Positions 7,117-15,429 of a stretch of DNA of 37,481 bases are shown here, one piece after another. The notes below the pieces were generated by a model. That model saw only the letters and a program-made list of their open reading frames with translations. It was not told where the DNA came from and did no database searches. Position 1 is the first letter of the stretch. Every line of letters begins with the position of its first letter. Where the stretch lies: the NCBI RefSeq assembly GCF_900104155.1, contig NZ_FMYB01000043.1, positions 1 to 37,481 on the forward strand. The letters run 5' to 3'. Origin of the DNA: Butyrivibrio sp. INlla16. Its GTDB lineage: Bacteria > Bacillota > Clostridia > Lachnospirales > Lachnospiraceae. The position numbers and the translations under genes were made by a program.

Positions 7117-7959
7117 TCACGCTGTCGGAAGAGCTTTTCCAAATTCATCATTAAGGGTTTTTGCAAGTTCCTGGCAAGCAACTGCATCAAGTCCTGCCTT
7201 TGCCAGTTTCATTCTTGTATTCATCTCGAATGTTATCTGGTTTGAATTCTTGCACGCTTCAAGTACGGTCTTGGCATAGCTGCTGTTTGCTGCACCCAGT
7301 ACCTTTTTTATCTGGGCAAGCGTAGGAATTTTTACAGCTCCTTTCTTGGGAGTAGCCTTAGGTGCTTTTTTCTCTTTCTTTTCAGGTGCGCTTTCCTTTT
7401 TTGCCGTATAGTCTGCCAGCTTATTTGTGATCATGGGCCTTCTCTTTCGAGGCTCTGATTCCTTCTTCGTCTCTCCTGCTTCAGACTTTGCTACATTTTC
7501 TGCTGTTTTTGCAGTCTGTTTTTTAGAAGGAGCTTTCTTCTCCTGTTTCTTTACTGCCTTCTCCTTGGTTGCAGCGGTCTTCTTCTCTTTTGTCTCAACT
7601 TCTATGTTTACCTTTTTGCGGGGCTGCCTTTTTGCAGAAGTCTTGATCCCTGTAAAAGGAGAAAGTCCTTTTATAAGAACAGCATCATCTGTATAGATTT
7701 CATATTCCTTTTCGGTTGCCGTGAGCTGACCTATGAGCATCGCCTGGGCAATGCGGAGCATGGTTTTTCCTTCTGCAGAACTATCCTTTATTTCAGGAAG
7801 GAGCTTTACCTCCATATTCCTTAACATCTCATTCTGATAAGCAGACACCGGTATCGAATCGTTTGCTGATGCTATGACAATAACCCTGTCCTTAGCAGTA
7901 TCCTTACTATTTAACTTATCCGGGAAATAACCCTTGCTGAGAATTATGATATGTAACAT
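7117..7959 (-). CDS. Protein with histone-H1-like Lys/Ala-rich linker
   Basis: A 280-residue protein with AGGAGG 6 bases before ATG. Residues 1-105 form a folded alpha/beta domain (MLHIIILSKGYFPDKLNSKD, RVIVIASANDSIPVSAYQNE, IYTDDAVLIKGL) that resembles a PIN/NYN-like or other Rossmann-type domain only loosely. Residues about 106-215 are a strongly basic, Lys/Ala/Thr-rich low-complexity stretch (KEKAVKKQEKKAPSKKQTAK) like that of histone H1-type or nucleoid proteins. Residues 215-280 form a helical C-terminal domain. Nucleic acid binding is inferred from charge. No signal peptide is present. The gene is divergent from the gene at 8248 and an operator-like palindrome lies between them. Confidence 0.65.
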   Translation of the reverse strand: MLHIIILSKGYFPDKLNSKDTAKDRVIVIASANDSIPVSAYQNEMLRNMEVKLLPEIKDSSAEGKTMLRIAQAMLIGQLTATEKEYEIYTDDAVLIKGLSPFTGIKTSAKRQPRKKVNIEVETKEKKTAATKEKAVKKQEKKAPSKKQTAKTAENVAKSEAGETKKESEPRKRRPMITNKLADYTAKKESAPEKKEKKAPKATPKKGAVKIPTLAQIKKVLGAANSSYAKTVLEACKNSNQITFEMNTRMKLAKAGLDAVACQELAKTLNDEFGKALPTA

Positions 7960-8081
7960 GTATGCCTCCTGATAATCTGTGCCATACTCAATAGAACAGA
8001 ATTTAAATATATAATTTCTAAAGAATATCTATAAAATACAATAGCATAAATTTGCACCAAGCCAAAGAATAACGTTCGATA

Positions 8082-8106
8082 TTTATAAACTATTCTAGTT
8101 TATAAA
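8082..8106. promoter_or_regulatory. 25-bp perfect palindrome between divergent genes
   Basis: Arms TTTATAAACTA and TAGTTTATAAA surround TTC. It lies midway between the divergent genes at 7959 and 8248, which is a usual position for a dimeric repressor operator. No T-run or coding context suggests a terminator. The regulator is unknown. Confidence 0.5.
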
Positions 8107-8178
8107 TCACAGCCAAAACTGTCATACAAAATGATTAGTAGCTCTTTTTTAAACTTTTCTTAAGAAACAAAAATACTA

Positions 8179-8207
8179 TTGAAAGCAACTTTCCGTTATT
8201 GTAAGAT
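8179..8207 (+). promoter_or_regulatory. Sigma-A promoter for the gene at 8248
   Basis: TTGAAA (8179-8184) and TAAGAT (8202-8207) have a 17-base spacer. The start codon is 41 bases downstream of the -10 element. Confidence 0.6.
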
Positions 8208-8247
8208 ACTCTCCTGCACATTTTTGAGAAAAGGAAGTAATAACGAT

Positions 8248-8925
8248 ATGGAAAACCAATTGTACTCTTACGAAGAAGCATGTGAACTGATTCAGGAGAA
8301 AGGGCTTAAGATGACCACTGACCGCTATGCAGACATTGATAAAGTCTGCAAATTTGGTGATCATGGTTCAATCCTGAATGTAAACACACTGTTATATAGC
8401 AGGTATCAGTTACATGCTACAGAAAAGGATTATAACTATATAAAAAGAATGGCTGATGCTGACAATCTTGCAATTGTTCTTAGAGAAACAGACGTGAATG
8501 AAATTGAGGAAATCATCTCAGGTTATGAAGAAGTTGGAAGTAAAGCTATTTTGTTCATCAAAAACGCTAACCGGATTTTGCAGATGAATGATACCCCTAA
8601 AAATCTGCCTCATGAGATCATCTTTTTTACAAATGAGAATCTGAGCTTTGTTCTTGACTGCCTCTGTGAGAACGCTGTATCCAAGACTAAACCCAAGCCA
8701 GTTGCTCCGATAATCAAGGCGACAAAAATAGTCGAGCCTGAGCTTACAGATGATGAGATAAAGAATATCTACCCCGAAGGTTGCACAGTTACTCATACCA
8801 AGTATGGCCAGGGTATCGTAAAATCTGTTTTTACAGGTAGGATCACAGTTGAATTTGCTGACTCTGTTGAAAAGATCCTTGGTGCAAAAATCTGCATAAA
8901 AAATAAGCTCCTGACAGTCGCCTGA
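8248..8925 (+). CDS. Protein with UvrD-tail-like (Tudor-type) C-terminal domain
   Basis: A 225-residue soluble protein. The ATG at 8248 follows GGAAG by 10 bases; an earlier in-frame start at 8179 would overlap the -35 element and is rejected. Residues 1-150 form an alpha/beta domain of unknown family (MENQLYSYEEACELIQEKGL, YNYIKRMADADNLAIVLRET, GSKAILFIKNANRILQM). Residues 175-225 (GCTVTHTKYGQGIVKSVFTG, then ITVEFADSVEKILGAKICIK) match the small beta-barrel at the C-terminus of UvrD/PcrA helicases (G-x-x-V-x-H-x-x-x-G-x-G-x-V), which binds RNA polymerase. Partner binding to nucleic acid or polymerase is an inference. Confidence 0.65.
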   Translation: MENQLYSYEEACELIQEKGLKMTTDRYADIDKVCKFGDHGSILNVNTLLYSRYQLHATEKDYNYIKRMADADNLAIVLRETDVNEIEEIISGYEEVGSKAILFIKNANRILQMNDTPKNLPHEIIFFTNENLSFVLDCLCENAVSKTKPKPVAPIIKATKIVEPELTDDEIKNIYPEGCTVTHTKYGQGIVKSVFTGRITVEFADSVEKILGAKICIKNKLLTVA

Positions 8926-8930
8926 CAATG

Positions 8931-8965
8931 TGAACCCCTCCGGCTCTAGAAGTAGGAGGGGTTCA
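8931..8965. terminator. Bidirectional intrinsic terminator
   Basis: An 11-bp stem TGAACCCCTCC / GGAGGGGTTCA lies between convergent genes ending at 8925 and 8974. A/T-rich sequence flanks both sides. Confidence 0.75.
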
Positions 8966-8973
8966 TAAATATA

Positions 8974-9510
8974 TTAATCCAAGTCATACCTTTTTATCTC
9001 ACAGTTTTTTACGCCAAATGACGAGAACTCCTCGTTATCCATTTCCCTGAAATATGACTCCACGATTCTTGCAATACCATTATGCGCAACCAGGATATAT
9101 GTCTTGTCGGATGCTTTGATGTCGTCCAGAAGGTTGTAAATCCTCTGAGCAAGCTGCAGCATGGATTCTCCCGAGCCAAACCTGCTTGCCATATCCTTTT
9201 TTGCTTCATGGAATTCTTTGCCATCCCTTGCAGTAGATTCATATTTTCCAAAATTCTGCTCGATGAGCCGTTCCTCTATCCTCATTGGGATTCCCGTAAT
9301 CTCAGAGATGTGCCTTGCTGTTTCAGAAGCCCTTACCAGTGGAGATGTCAGTATCTCATCTGCCTTTATCCCCTGTTCAAGAATTTTTTCTGCTGTTTCC
9401 ACCGCTTGCCGGTGTCCAAGATCCGTCAGCTCTATATCGGTAGCCCCGCATATCTTGTTCTCTACATTCCAGACCGTCTGACCGTGTCTGATAAAATAAA
9501 AATGTCCCAT
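8974..9510 (-). CDS. Histidine phosphatase family protein (phosphoglycerate mutase-like)
   Basis: A 178-residue protein starting MGHFYFIRHGQTVWN. The catalytic RHG motif is at residues 8-10 (His9 forms the phosphohistidine), with the paired conserved Arg in TSPLVRASETA and the acid/His site in ILVAHNGIAR near residue 148. These are the hallmarks of branch 1 of the superfamily, which includes cobalamin phosphatases and broad-specificity phosphatases. The presence of RHGQT without the longer mutase insertion makes a phosphatase more likely than a glycolytic mutase. The gene starts 3 bases after the stop of the SGNH hydrolase gene, and the ribosome site GGAGTGAT overlaps that stop, so the two are cotranscribed. 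Confidence 0.88.
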   Translation of the reverse strand: MGHFYFIRHGQTVWNVENKICGATDIELTDLGHRQAVETAEKILEQGIKADEILTSPLVRASETARHISEITGIPMRIEERLIEQNFGKYESTARDGKEFHEAKKDMASRFGSGESMLQLAQRIYNLLDDIKASDKTYILVAHNGIARIVESYFREMDNEEFSSFGVKNCEIKRYDLD

Positions 9511-9513
9511 ATA

Positions 9514-10173
9514 TCACTCCATGATGTATTTTTTCATATTTTCAAAAACAATCTCATATGCATCCGGCCACATATGTATCCCATCTACTGAAAATTCTTC
9601 CCTGGTCTGACCGGTTTCATCGGTCAGGCCTTTGTTAACGTCTATGTATTCATATCCAAACTCTTCAGCGAGTTCTTTTACCGCTGAATTTGCCTTTTCA
9701 AGCCTTTCGAATCGAAGCCTCGCTGCCTTATCAGCATCAGGCCACGGCTGCTTTGAAGCAACAGATATGTTAACAGGATAGTATGCCATAAGATATACCC
9801 TTGTTTCCGGAAGTCTTTTACTGATCCCGCTAAGGACAGACCGGTAGTCAACTATCAGCATTTCCAAAGTTTCATCCTCCCGGCTAAGATCATTTGTTCC
9901 AATGTTAATGAATATCTTTCCGGGCTCAAGGTCAAATATCTGCTCATCCATGGCACCAAGCATCTCCGGGATCGTATATCCGCCAATCCCGCGATTGTAT
10001 ATTATTTTGTCTATGCTCTGTGTCATTGCGATCTCATTGATCGGGAACTGTTCCATCAGGGATGAGCCGGTAAACAGGATCTGCCCCTTTACCACCTGTC
10101 TGTTAAGGCGCCTGTATCTTTCGAGCTTTTCATCTTTTTGCCTTTGGAACATGTTTTTCATGAATTCTTCCAT
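9514..10173 (-). CDS. SGNH/GDSL-family hydrolase
   Basis: A 219-residue cytoplasmic protein. Block I ILFTGSSLMEQ carries the catalytic Ser38, block II is NRGIGGYTIPE with the oxyanion Gly, block III is INIGTNDLSRED with Asn in GTND, and block V SVDGIHMWPDAY supplies Asp and His. This complete set supports an active esterase/lipase or acetylhydrolase. A long N-terminal helix (residues 1-28) has no signal sequence. An AGGAG site lies 12 bases before the ATG; the ATG four codons later is also possible. It forms a two-gene operon with the downstream phosphatase. Confidence 0.88.
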   Translation of the reverse strand: MEEFMKNMFQRQKDEKLERYRRLNRQVVKGQILFTGSSLMEQFPINEIAMTQSIDKIIYNRGIGGYTIPEMLGAMDEQIFDLEPGKIFINIGTNDLSREDETLEMLIVDYRSVLSGISKRLPETRVYLMAYYPVNISVASKQPWPDADKAARLRFERLEKANSAVKELAEEFGYEYIDVNKGLTDETGQTREEFSVDGIHMWPDAYEIVFENMKKYIME

Positions 10174-10193
10174 CTTTTATCAACTCTCCTAAC

Positions 10194-10291
10194 CTACCAC
10201 GGAATCCTTGGTGTAGGAAGTCCTCCGGCAACCTCCGGGCAAACCGGAATAACTTCATGACCTTTGATATACTCAGCGACTTTCTCATTAA
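10194..10291 (-). pseudogene. DUF523 family remnant
   Basis: On the minus strand the frame reads EKVAEYIKGHEVIPVCPEVA then GGLPTPRIPW and stop. The H-x-x-I-P-V-C-P-E-x-x-G-G-L-x-T-P-R block is diagnostic of the central part of DUF523 proteins. The frame has a stop codon just upstream and ends after the TPR motif, where a full gene would continue. About 30 codons remain of about 150. Confidence 0.65.
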
Positions 10292-10371
10292 TCAACTAGA
10301 AACTCTTTCGTAATTCCCATATAAAAAATAAATCCGCATGAAGCTGCAACGCCCATATTTACTGCGTTTCT

Positions 10372-10421
10372 AATTGGCGCGCATTGTATGAATTGAACCT
10401 ACCATTCAACTGCCGCCAATT
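10372..10421. repeat. Nested inverted repeat next to the DUF523 remnant
   Basis: Arms AATTGGCG (10372-10379) and CGCCAATT (10414-10421) enclose a second small stem, TTGAA / TTCAA. It could mark a deletion scar or a small mobile element end. A further short stem GACCG / CGGTC lies at 10426-10442 and may help end transcription of the HD gene. Confidence 0.45.
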
Positions 10422-10448
10422 AATGGACCGTTAACCCCGGTCATTTCC

Positions 10449-11045
10449 TTAGGCCACGGCTGCCATCTCCTCGTTAATCAGGTCCTCACTTTCAGCCATT
10501 GCCTTAAGTGTCATTTCAAGAAGCTTATCAAGCTCCCATCCTAGCCGTTCCGCTCCGCGCTCAATCACTTCTCTTGAGCAACCTGCAGCGAAGCCCTTGC
10601 TCTTATACTTTTTCTTAAGAGACTTAAGCTCCATGTCTTTTGTACTCTTTGAAGGTCTCATTAGTGCTGCAGCCCATATAAGACCTGTAAGCTCGTCAGC
10701 AGCAAAAAGAACTTTCTCCATCTCGTGAACCGGCTCCACATCTATAGTCACGCCGCATCCGACAGTGATTCCATAACCATGCGAACATACAGCATGAATG
10801 ATATCCTCGCTGACTCCGCCCTCTCTTAAAAGTTCCGGCGCCTTTAAGCAATGTTCCTCAGGATATAATTCAAAATCAATATCGTGAAGAAGTCCGACAA
10901 TTCCCCAATACTCAGCATCATCAGCATATCCAAGCTCTTTTGCATACCACTTCATTACAGCCTCCACTGTCAGTGAATGCTGGATATGAAATGGATCCTC
11001 GTTATACTTTTTCAGTAACTCAAATGCTTCATCTCTTTTAATCAT
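10449..11045 (-). CDS. HD-domain hydrolase-like protein
   Basis: A 198-residue protein starting MIKRDEAFELLKKYNEDPFH. The longer frame begins at a TTG inside the ribosome site, so the ATG at 11045 (preceded by GAGG) is chosen. The HD superfamily metal ligands are visible: HIQHSLTV, LLHDIDFE with His-Asp, a later HG pair (CSHGYG), and ADELTG with the distal Asp. Small stand-alone HD proteins of this kind are phosphohydrolases of unknown substrate. It is cytoplasmic. It is followed by a probable stem and preceded by the YczE-like gene on the same strand, 129 bases away. Confidence 0.8.
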   Translation of the reverse strand: MIKRDEAFELLKKYNEDPFHIQHSLTVEAVMKWYAKELGYADDAEYWGIVGLLHDIDFELYPEEHCLKAPELLREGGVSEDIIHAVCSHGYGITVGCGVTIDVEPVHEMEKVLFAADELTGLIWAAALMRPSKSTKDMELKSLKKKYKSKGFAAGCSREVIERGAERLGWELDKLLEMTLKAMAESEDLINEEMAAVA

Positions 11046-11174
11046 ACGTATCCTCAAACCTTTCTATTATCGTGTCATTTATATAAGCCGTGTAGCGTTA
11101 TAGCCTCCTTAAGTTTAATCCGGCTGCTGTCAGTCATGCGCCTTCCAGGCACATTCTGTTATCTGCATAGCACC

Positions 11175-11831
11175 TTATATATGCTTTTTCACAAAACCTT
11201 CTATTATTCTCTCATTTTTAGGTAAAAAGAACCCGGCTACAGGGCCAACAAGCAACACGCAAACTATTGTTCCAATTCCAAGAGTTCCGCCCAGCATAAA
11301 TCCCACGATAGCAAAAGCACCATCTACAAGTAATCTTATTATGCTAAACTTTTTGTTCGTCTTATCTGAAATAACTACTGCCACCAGATCATTGGGCCCC
11401 GTTCCGGCATCTGATTTTATTACTATGGTCATTCCATATGCCAGTATCACACAACCCAGGATCAACATAAGAATCCTTATGGCAATCGCTGTATTTTCCG
11501 ATAGTACGAGGCCTAATATCCAGGTGAAAAAGTCTATTATAGGTCCTCCGCAGACCATGCAGAGAACCGTTCCGATTTTTATATAACTCCTGTCAACCAG
11601 AAGCAATACAATTATAATGAATAGCGAAATAGCCATATGTGTTCTGCCATGGGTCAGTACGCCTGATGAAGTAAAAACAGATATTCTGTGATATAACCCT
11701 TGGACAAATACGTTAAACGGATCTGCTCCCATATCTGACAAAAGGAAAAGTGTTACACCCAAATGCGCTATAGCCAGTCCAATCATCAGTATGATAGCCC
11801 TGATGATCCATTCTTTTGTTCCTCTTTTCAT
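11175..11831 (-). CDS. YczE/YitT-like integral membrane protein
   Basis: A 218-residue protein starting MKRGTKEWIIRAIILMIGLA. The frame is open to 11894, but the ATG at 11831 has GGATGGAG 8 bases before it and matches the usual N-terminus of the family. Five hydrophobic helices are visible. The two family signatures DMGADPFNVFVQGL (near residue 33) and KSDAGTGPNDLVAV (near residue 137) are characteristic of YczE/YyaS/YitT proteins, predicted transporters of unknown substrate. It belongs to the minus-strand redox cluster that starts at 15140. Confidence 0.85.
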   Translation of the reverse strand: MKRGTKEWIIRAIILMIGLAIAHLGVTLFLLSDMGADPFNVFVQGLYHRISVFTSSGVLTHGRTHMAISLFIIIVLLLVDRSYIKIGTVLCMVCGGPIIDFFTWILGLVLSENTAIAIRILMLILGCVILAYGMTIVIKSDAGTGPNDLVAVVISDKTNKKFSIIRLLVDGAFAIVGFMLGGTLGIGTIVCVLLVGPVAGFFLPKNERIIEGFVKKHI

Positions 11832-11884
11832 CTTATTTACTCCATCCCCCTTGCTTTCCATTCCTTCAATAGCCTCTGTTCTTA

Positions 11885-12601
11885 TCAACGACATGCTTTA
11901 GTGGCATACCCTCTGCCCACGTTTACGACATAGGCTCCATCCGGTAATAATTGAATCCTCTCTTTAGACAATATGCCTTTTGTATCAGCAGTTTCAGGAA
12001 GACACATTATCAGAAGATCTGTCTCCGGTAATATCTCATCCAGATGGTCTATACTGAGTATGCGGTCAAAAGACGGTTCCCCGCAAATACCGCTTCTGCA
12101 TACTCCTGTTAAGCTCGCAGGCTCAAAAGAATGCACTCTTTGCGCAAATGTACACCCTATATCACCTGTGCCAAGCACGGTTATACGGCTACCCTTGAGA
12201 GACTTTTGGGGCATTTTATTGCCCCATTCACCGGAAACTGACTTCCTGTAAATAACATTCATCTGACGCATAAGCATTAGGCTTACCATTATCATGTGCT
12301 CAGCTATGCTAACTCCATATGCCCCTGCAGAATTTGTAATTATGCAGTCTTCATTTGCAAAAACTCCCGGCTTAAGGAGATAGTCAACACCAGCTGATGG
12401 AACGCATAGCCATTTAAGGTTTTTGTTCTTTGCTATAGTCCTCATAGCGAAACCATAGATAACTTCTGCATCTACAAAATCATCCGGTATTTGGTCCTCT
12501 GAATCAGTAAAACATACTCTGGCTTTTATCTTGTCAGTCGTCTCCTTGATTTGTTCTTTATGTGATTCTTTCAACTCATTATTAACTACAAGTACTTTCA
12601 T
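11885..12601 (-). pseudogene. D-2-hydroxyacid dehydrogenase, C-terminally truncated
   Basis: A 238-residue frame with GGAG before the ATG. The catalytic-domain start and NAD-binding domain are intact: SAGVDYLL, then ITVLGTGDIGCTFAQRV (GxGxxG, about residues 144-149), CLPETADTKGILS and NVGRGYA, whose Arg is the catalytic arginine. Full members continue about 80 residues and supply the catalytic Glu and His; here the frame ends after NVGRGYATKACR. The truncated end joins directly to the leader of the YczE-like gene, overlapping its extended frame by 10 bases, so a deletion probably fused the two neighbourhoods. The product is unlikely to be active. Confidence 0.8.
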
Positions 12602-12640
12602 GATTCTCCAGTCCTATAAGCATTTTCTTTATTGGATTTA

Positions 12641-13819
12641 TTACATACTCGCGCGATATATAGCAAGCATAGCTTCTTCATTAAGCACCTTCGCAGATCC
12701 CATTTCTCCGCCAACTCCTATCGCACATTTCTTTGCCATAAGCTCCAGATCACCATCATTGGGCTTCACTCCAAGCTCGCGAAGATTGGTAGGCATGTTG
12801 ATGCTCCTGTAAAACTCTTCCATTGCCTCTATGCCACGAAGCGCGATCTCTTCATCGGAGCCTGAATCTTCCACCTCCATAACATTGATGGCAAACTTTT
12901 TAAATCTGGGCAGGCAGTCTTTATATACATATCTTGCCCAGCTTCCCCAGATGGCTGCAAGTCCTGCACCATGGGCTACATCATATAGGCCTCCAAGCTC
13001 ATGTTCCAGCTTATGGGTCATCCAGTCTCCACCATCATTACCACAGCCTGTAAGACCATTGTGTGCAAGACTACCTGCCCACATAACTTCTGCCCGGGCA
13101 TCGTAGTTCTGCGGATCTTTACAAAGAATTAGCGCATTCTTTTTTACAGTACGAAGTAATCCTTCAGCTAATGAATCCGTAAGCCCCATGTTTCCGCCAT
13201 TTGTGAAATATCTCTCCATTGTATGCATCATGATATCTGTACAACCGCAGGCAGTCTGATAATCAGGAAGTGTCATGGTTAGTTCAGGGTTCATGATTGC
13301 AAATCTCGGACGGGAATAATCGCTGCTGTATCCGCGCTTTACAAGCCCTTCCTCCTTAGTTATAACCGAGGAATCGCTCATTTCACTTCCTGTCGCAGCG
13401 ATTGTCAGGATAACCCCCAGCGGAAGGCATCCCTTAGCTTCTTTCTTATAATCATACAGATCCCATACATCACCGTCATTAACCACGCCATAGCCAATTG
13501 CCTTTGCTGAGTCTATAGCGCTTCCGCCACCTACAGCCAGAAGGAAATCCACGTTTTCTTTTTTACATAGTTCTATACCCTCGTAAACAAGCCCAAGATG
13601 AGGATTTGGTACAGCTCCGCCAAGCGTTACATAGCTTATTTCGGCTGCATCCAGGCAGTCTGTCACGCGCTTTAATAGGCCGGAACGTACAACGCTACCG
13701 CCACCATAGTGGATTAGAATCTTCTTTCCACCGAATTCTTTTATCAGCTCCGCAGCCTTATTCTCTGTTCCTTTACCAAATACAACTTTTGTAGGTGTGT
13801 AGTAATTGAAATCAAACAT
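12641..13819 (-). CDS. Iron-containing alcohol dehydrogenase (butanol dehydrogenase-like)
   Basis: A 392-residue protein, full length for the family, with AAAGGAG 6 bases before ATG. NAD(P)-binding GGGSVV and GGGSAIDSAKAIGYG lie near residues 39 and 97. The metal site is present: CGCTDIMMHTMERYF (Asp and His), THKLEHELGG (His) and DVAHGAGLAAIWGSWARY (His). The closest described types are YqhD/BdhA-like NADPH-dependent aldehyde reductases. It lies between the truncated D-2-hydroxyacid dehydrogenase and the ABM protein, a layout suggesting reduction of an aldehyde or keto compound. Confidence 0.92.
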   Translation of the reverse strand: MFDFNYYTPTKVVFGKGTENKAAELIKEFGGKKILIHYGGGSVVRSGLLKRVTDCLDAAEISYVTLGGAVPNPHLGLVYEGIELCKKENVDFLLAVGGGSAIDSAKAIGYGVVNDGDVWDLYDYKKEAKGCLPLGVILTIAATGSEMSDSSVITKEEGLVKRGYSSDYSRPRFAIMNPELTMTLPDYQTACGCTDIMMHTMERYFTNGGNMGLTDSLAEGLLRTVKKNALILCKDPQNYDARAEVMWAGSLAHNGLTGCGNDGGDWMTHKLEHELGGLYDVAHGAGLAAIWGSWARYVYKDCLPRFKKFAINVMEVEDSGSDEEIALRGIEAMEEFYRSINMPTNLRELGVKPNDGDLELMAKKCAIGVGGEMGSAKVLNEEAMLAIYRASM

Positions 13820-13852
13820 TTTGTACTCCTTTCCATTAGTTAATCAATACTA

Positions 13853-14143
13853 TCAATACTCAATCTCATTGTATATTTCTACCGGTTCAGAACCTTCAGT
13901 CATTCCGCCCAGGATTTGGAAAGTCTCTGTGAAATGTTCTGTTGCCTCATGTGCTTTGAGCGCGACCTGATCTCTCCAACACTCAATAAAAGCAAATTTC
14001 TGCTCATCTTCTACACTCTGGTTCAATGTGTAGAAGATATTTGCTTCCTCTGCATTTGATTTCTTTATAAGATCTTCTGCAGTCTTTTTGAACTCATCAA
14101 TCTTATCTTTCTTTACCGTAAGTCTTGCTACTACTTTAAGCAT
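13853..14143 (-). CDS. ABM-domain putative quinol monooxygenase (YgiN-like)
   Basis: A 96-residue protein with TAGGAGG 6 bases before ATG. The antibiotic biosynthesis monooxygenase fold is visible: MLKVVARLTVKKDKIDEFKK then FYTLNQSVEDEQKFAFIECW and LKAHEATEHFTETFQIL with the conserved His. These dimeric ferredoxin-like proteins oxidise or isomerise small aromatic or carbonyl compounds without a cofactor. It is 22 bases after the Gfo/Idh gene and 33 bases before the alcohol dehydrogenase gene, so the three are one transcription unit. Confidence 0.9.
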   Translation of the reverse strand: MLKVVARLTVKKDKIDEFKKTAEDLIKKSNAEEANIFYTLNQSVEDEQKFAFIECWRDQVALKAHEATEHFTETFQILGGMTEGSEPVEIYNEIEY

Positions 14144-14165
14144 TTGACACCTCCTAAATACATTT

Positions 14166-15140
14166 TTAGTATCCGATTTCTTTGAATACCTTGTCCATAA
14201 GTTCTGCGTTCTTTATTGAAAACTTTGATGTTACAAGTGGAGTCTCCTCTCCGTTTATGCATCTGCACATCTGGGCTATCTCCAGCGAATAATTCTGCGG
14301 AATACTTACCTTTCTCTCAATAACCCCATCTTGTGCATATATCCGGTAACTTGCTTCACCCTGCTGGTTATATTCCACCTCTGATCTGATTGCTCCTTTG
14401 CTGCCATGAATGTAGAGTCTGTCATATCTGGCATTAGTATCTTCACCCAGAATCATTCCTACATTGAATGCAGCCCTGGCTCCGTTTTCAAAACGGATTA
14501 TTCCCGATGTCATAGCATCCACTCCAAGATCAGTAAACTCTGCACTGGCTTTCACATAGTCAGGTTTAGAATCTATAAGTGTCAGGATCATTGTTGTGCA
14601 GTAGCAGCCCAGATCATACATCGCGCCACCGCCAAGGTCCTTATGTAACCTTATGTCTTCTTTATATCCTTGAGTAACAAAGGCCGTCTCAATGTAATCA
14701 ACATCACCAATGGTACCTTCATCTATGTCTTTCTTCAGGCTCTCCACATATGGACTGTGCAGATAAGCATAGGCTTCCATCAGATGCACACCATTATTAG
14801 TGGCTACGTCAAACATTTCTTTTGCTTCATCTGCATTGAGAGCAAGAGGCTTCTCGCATATAACATGCTTGCCTGCATTCAGGGCTTCCTTTACCCATTT
14901 AAGATGCAGGTTATTGGGAAGCGGGATATAAACTGCCTGTACATCCTTATCTGCAATTAGTTCTTCATAACTCCCATATGCTTTCTGAAAACCAAATTCT
15001 TCTTTAAAACCTTCTGCCTTTTCGAGGCTCCTTCCTGCTATGGCATATAGTTCACAATCCTCTGCCAGTTTCATTCCCGGTATCGTGCACCACCTTGCGA
15101 TATTGGCTGTCCCCAATACGCCCCATTTTATTTTTGACAT
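14166..15140 (-). CDS. Gfo/Idh/MocA family oxidoreductase
   Basis: A 324-residue protein starting MSKIKWGVLGTANIARWCTI with an AAAGGAG site before ATG. The N-terminal Rossmann domain has GVLGTANIA (residues 7-15). AGKHVICEKPLALNADEA contains the EKP signature that holds NAD(P) and the catalytic Lys. KDLGGGAMYDLGCYCTTMI is the substrate-side signature with a likely proton-transfer residue. Length and motifs are those of cytoplasmic dehydrogenases acting on sugars, inositols or trans-dihydrodiols. It is first in the minus-strand operon. Confidence 0.92.
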   Translation of the reverse strand: MSKIKWGVLGTANIARWCTIPGMKLAEDCELYAIAGRSLEKAEGFKEEFGFQKAYGSYEELIADKDVQAVYIPLPNNLHLKWVKEALNAGKHVICEKPLALNADEAKEMFDVATNNGVHLMEAYAYLHSPYVESLKKDIDEGTIGDVDYIETAFVTQGYKEDIRLHKDLGGGAMYDLGCYCTTMILTLIDSKPDYVKASAEFTDLGVDAMTSGIIRFENGARAAFNVGMILGEDTNARYDRLYIHGSKGAIRSEVEYNQQGEASYRIYAQDGVIERKVSIPQNYSLEIAQMCRCINGEETPLVTSKFSIKNAELMDKVFKEIGY

Positions 15141-15355
15141 GCCATCTACGCTCCTTTCCTTATTTCACGCCATCTACTAAATTCCAACTAATAATACATA
15201 TCAAACCCCGTCTCAAGGGTTGTTGCATATGTCTTTTACCCTCTTCATGAATAATCTCCCTACCCTTTCTTATACATGGATTCACAAGCAAATGAGTATC
15301 CAAAAACCTCTTGCATGCATTTAAATTGCTTTGTATTATATTGTACATCTTTAAG
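15141..15355. other. Intergenic region between divergent transcription units
   Basis: It contains the 5' regions of the Gfo/Idh operon (minus) and the lipase fusion gene (plus). A minus-strand open frame here (15160-15348) has no suitable ribosome site and is judged spurious. A short AACCC/GGGTT-type stem is present near 15193-15220. Confidence 0.4.
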
Positions 15356-15384
15356 TTAACTTTAGCTCAAGTTTGTTTTATAAA
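15356..15384 (+). promoter_or_regulatory. Probable sigma-A promoter of the lipase fusion gene
   Basis: TTAACT (15356-15361) and TATAAA (15379-15384) have a 17-base spacer, 46 bases upstream of the start codon. The palindrome AAGTTAACTT overlaps the -35 element and might be an operator. Confidence 0.45.
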
Positions 15385-15429
15385 ATATTCCTAGAATTAA
15401 TAGGTTTTTCGACTGATTGAGGATACCTT

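Noticed and set aside
15160..15348. Minus-strand frame of 62 codons upstream of the Gfo/Idh gene
   Set aside because: It lacks a ribosome site and protein-like composition, and covers the promoter region.
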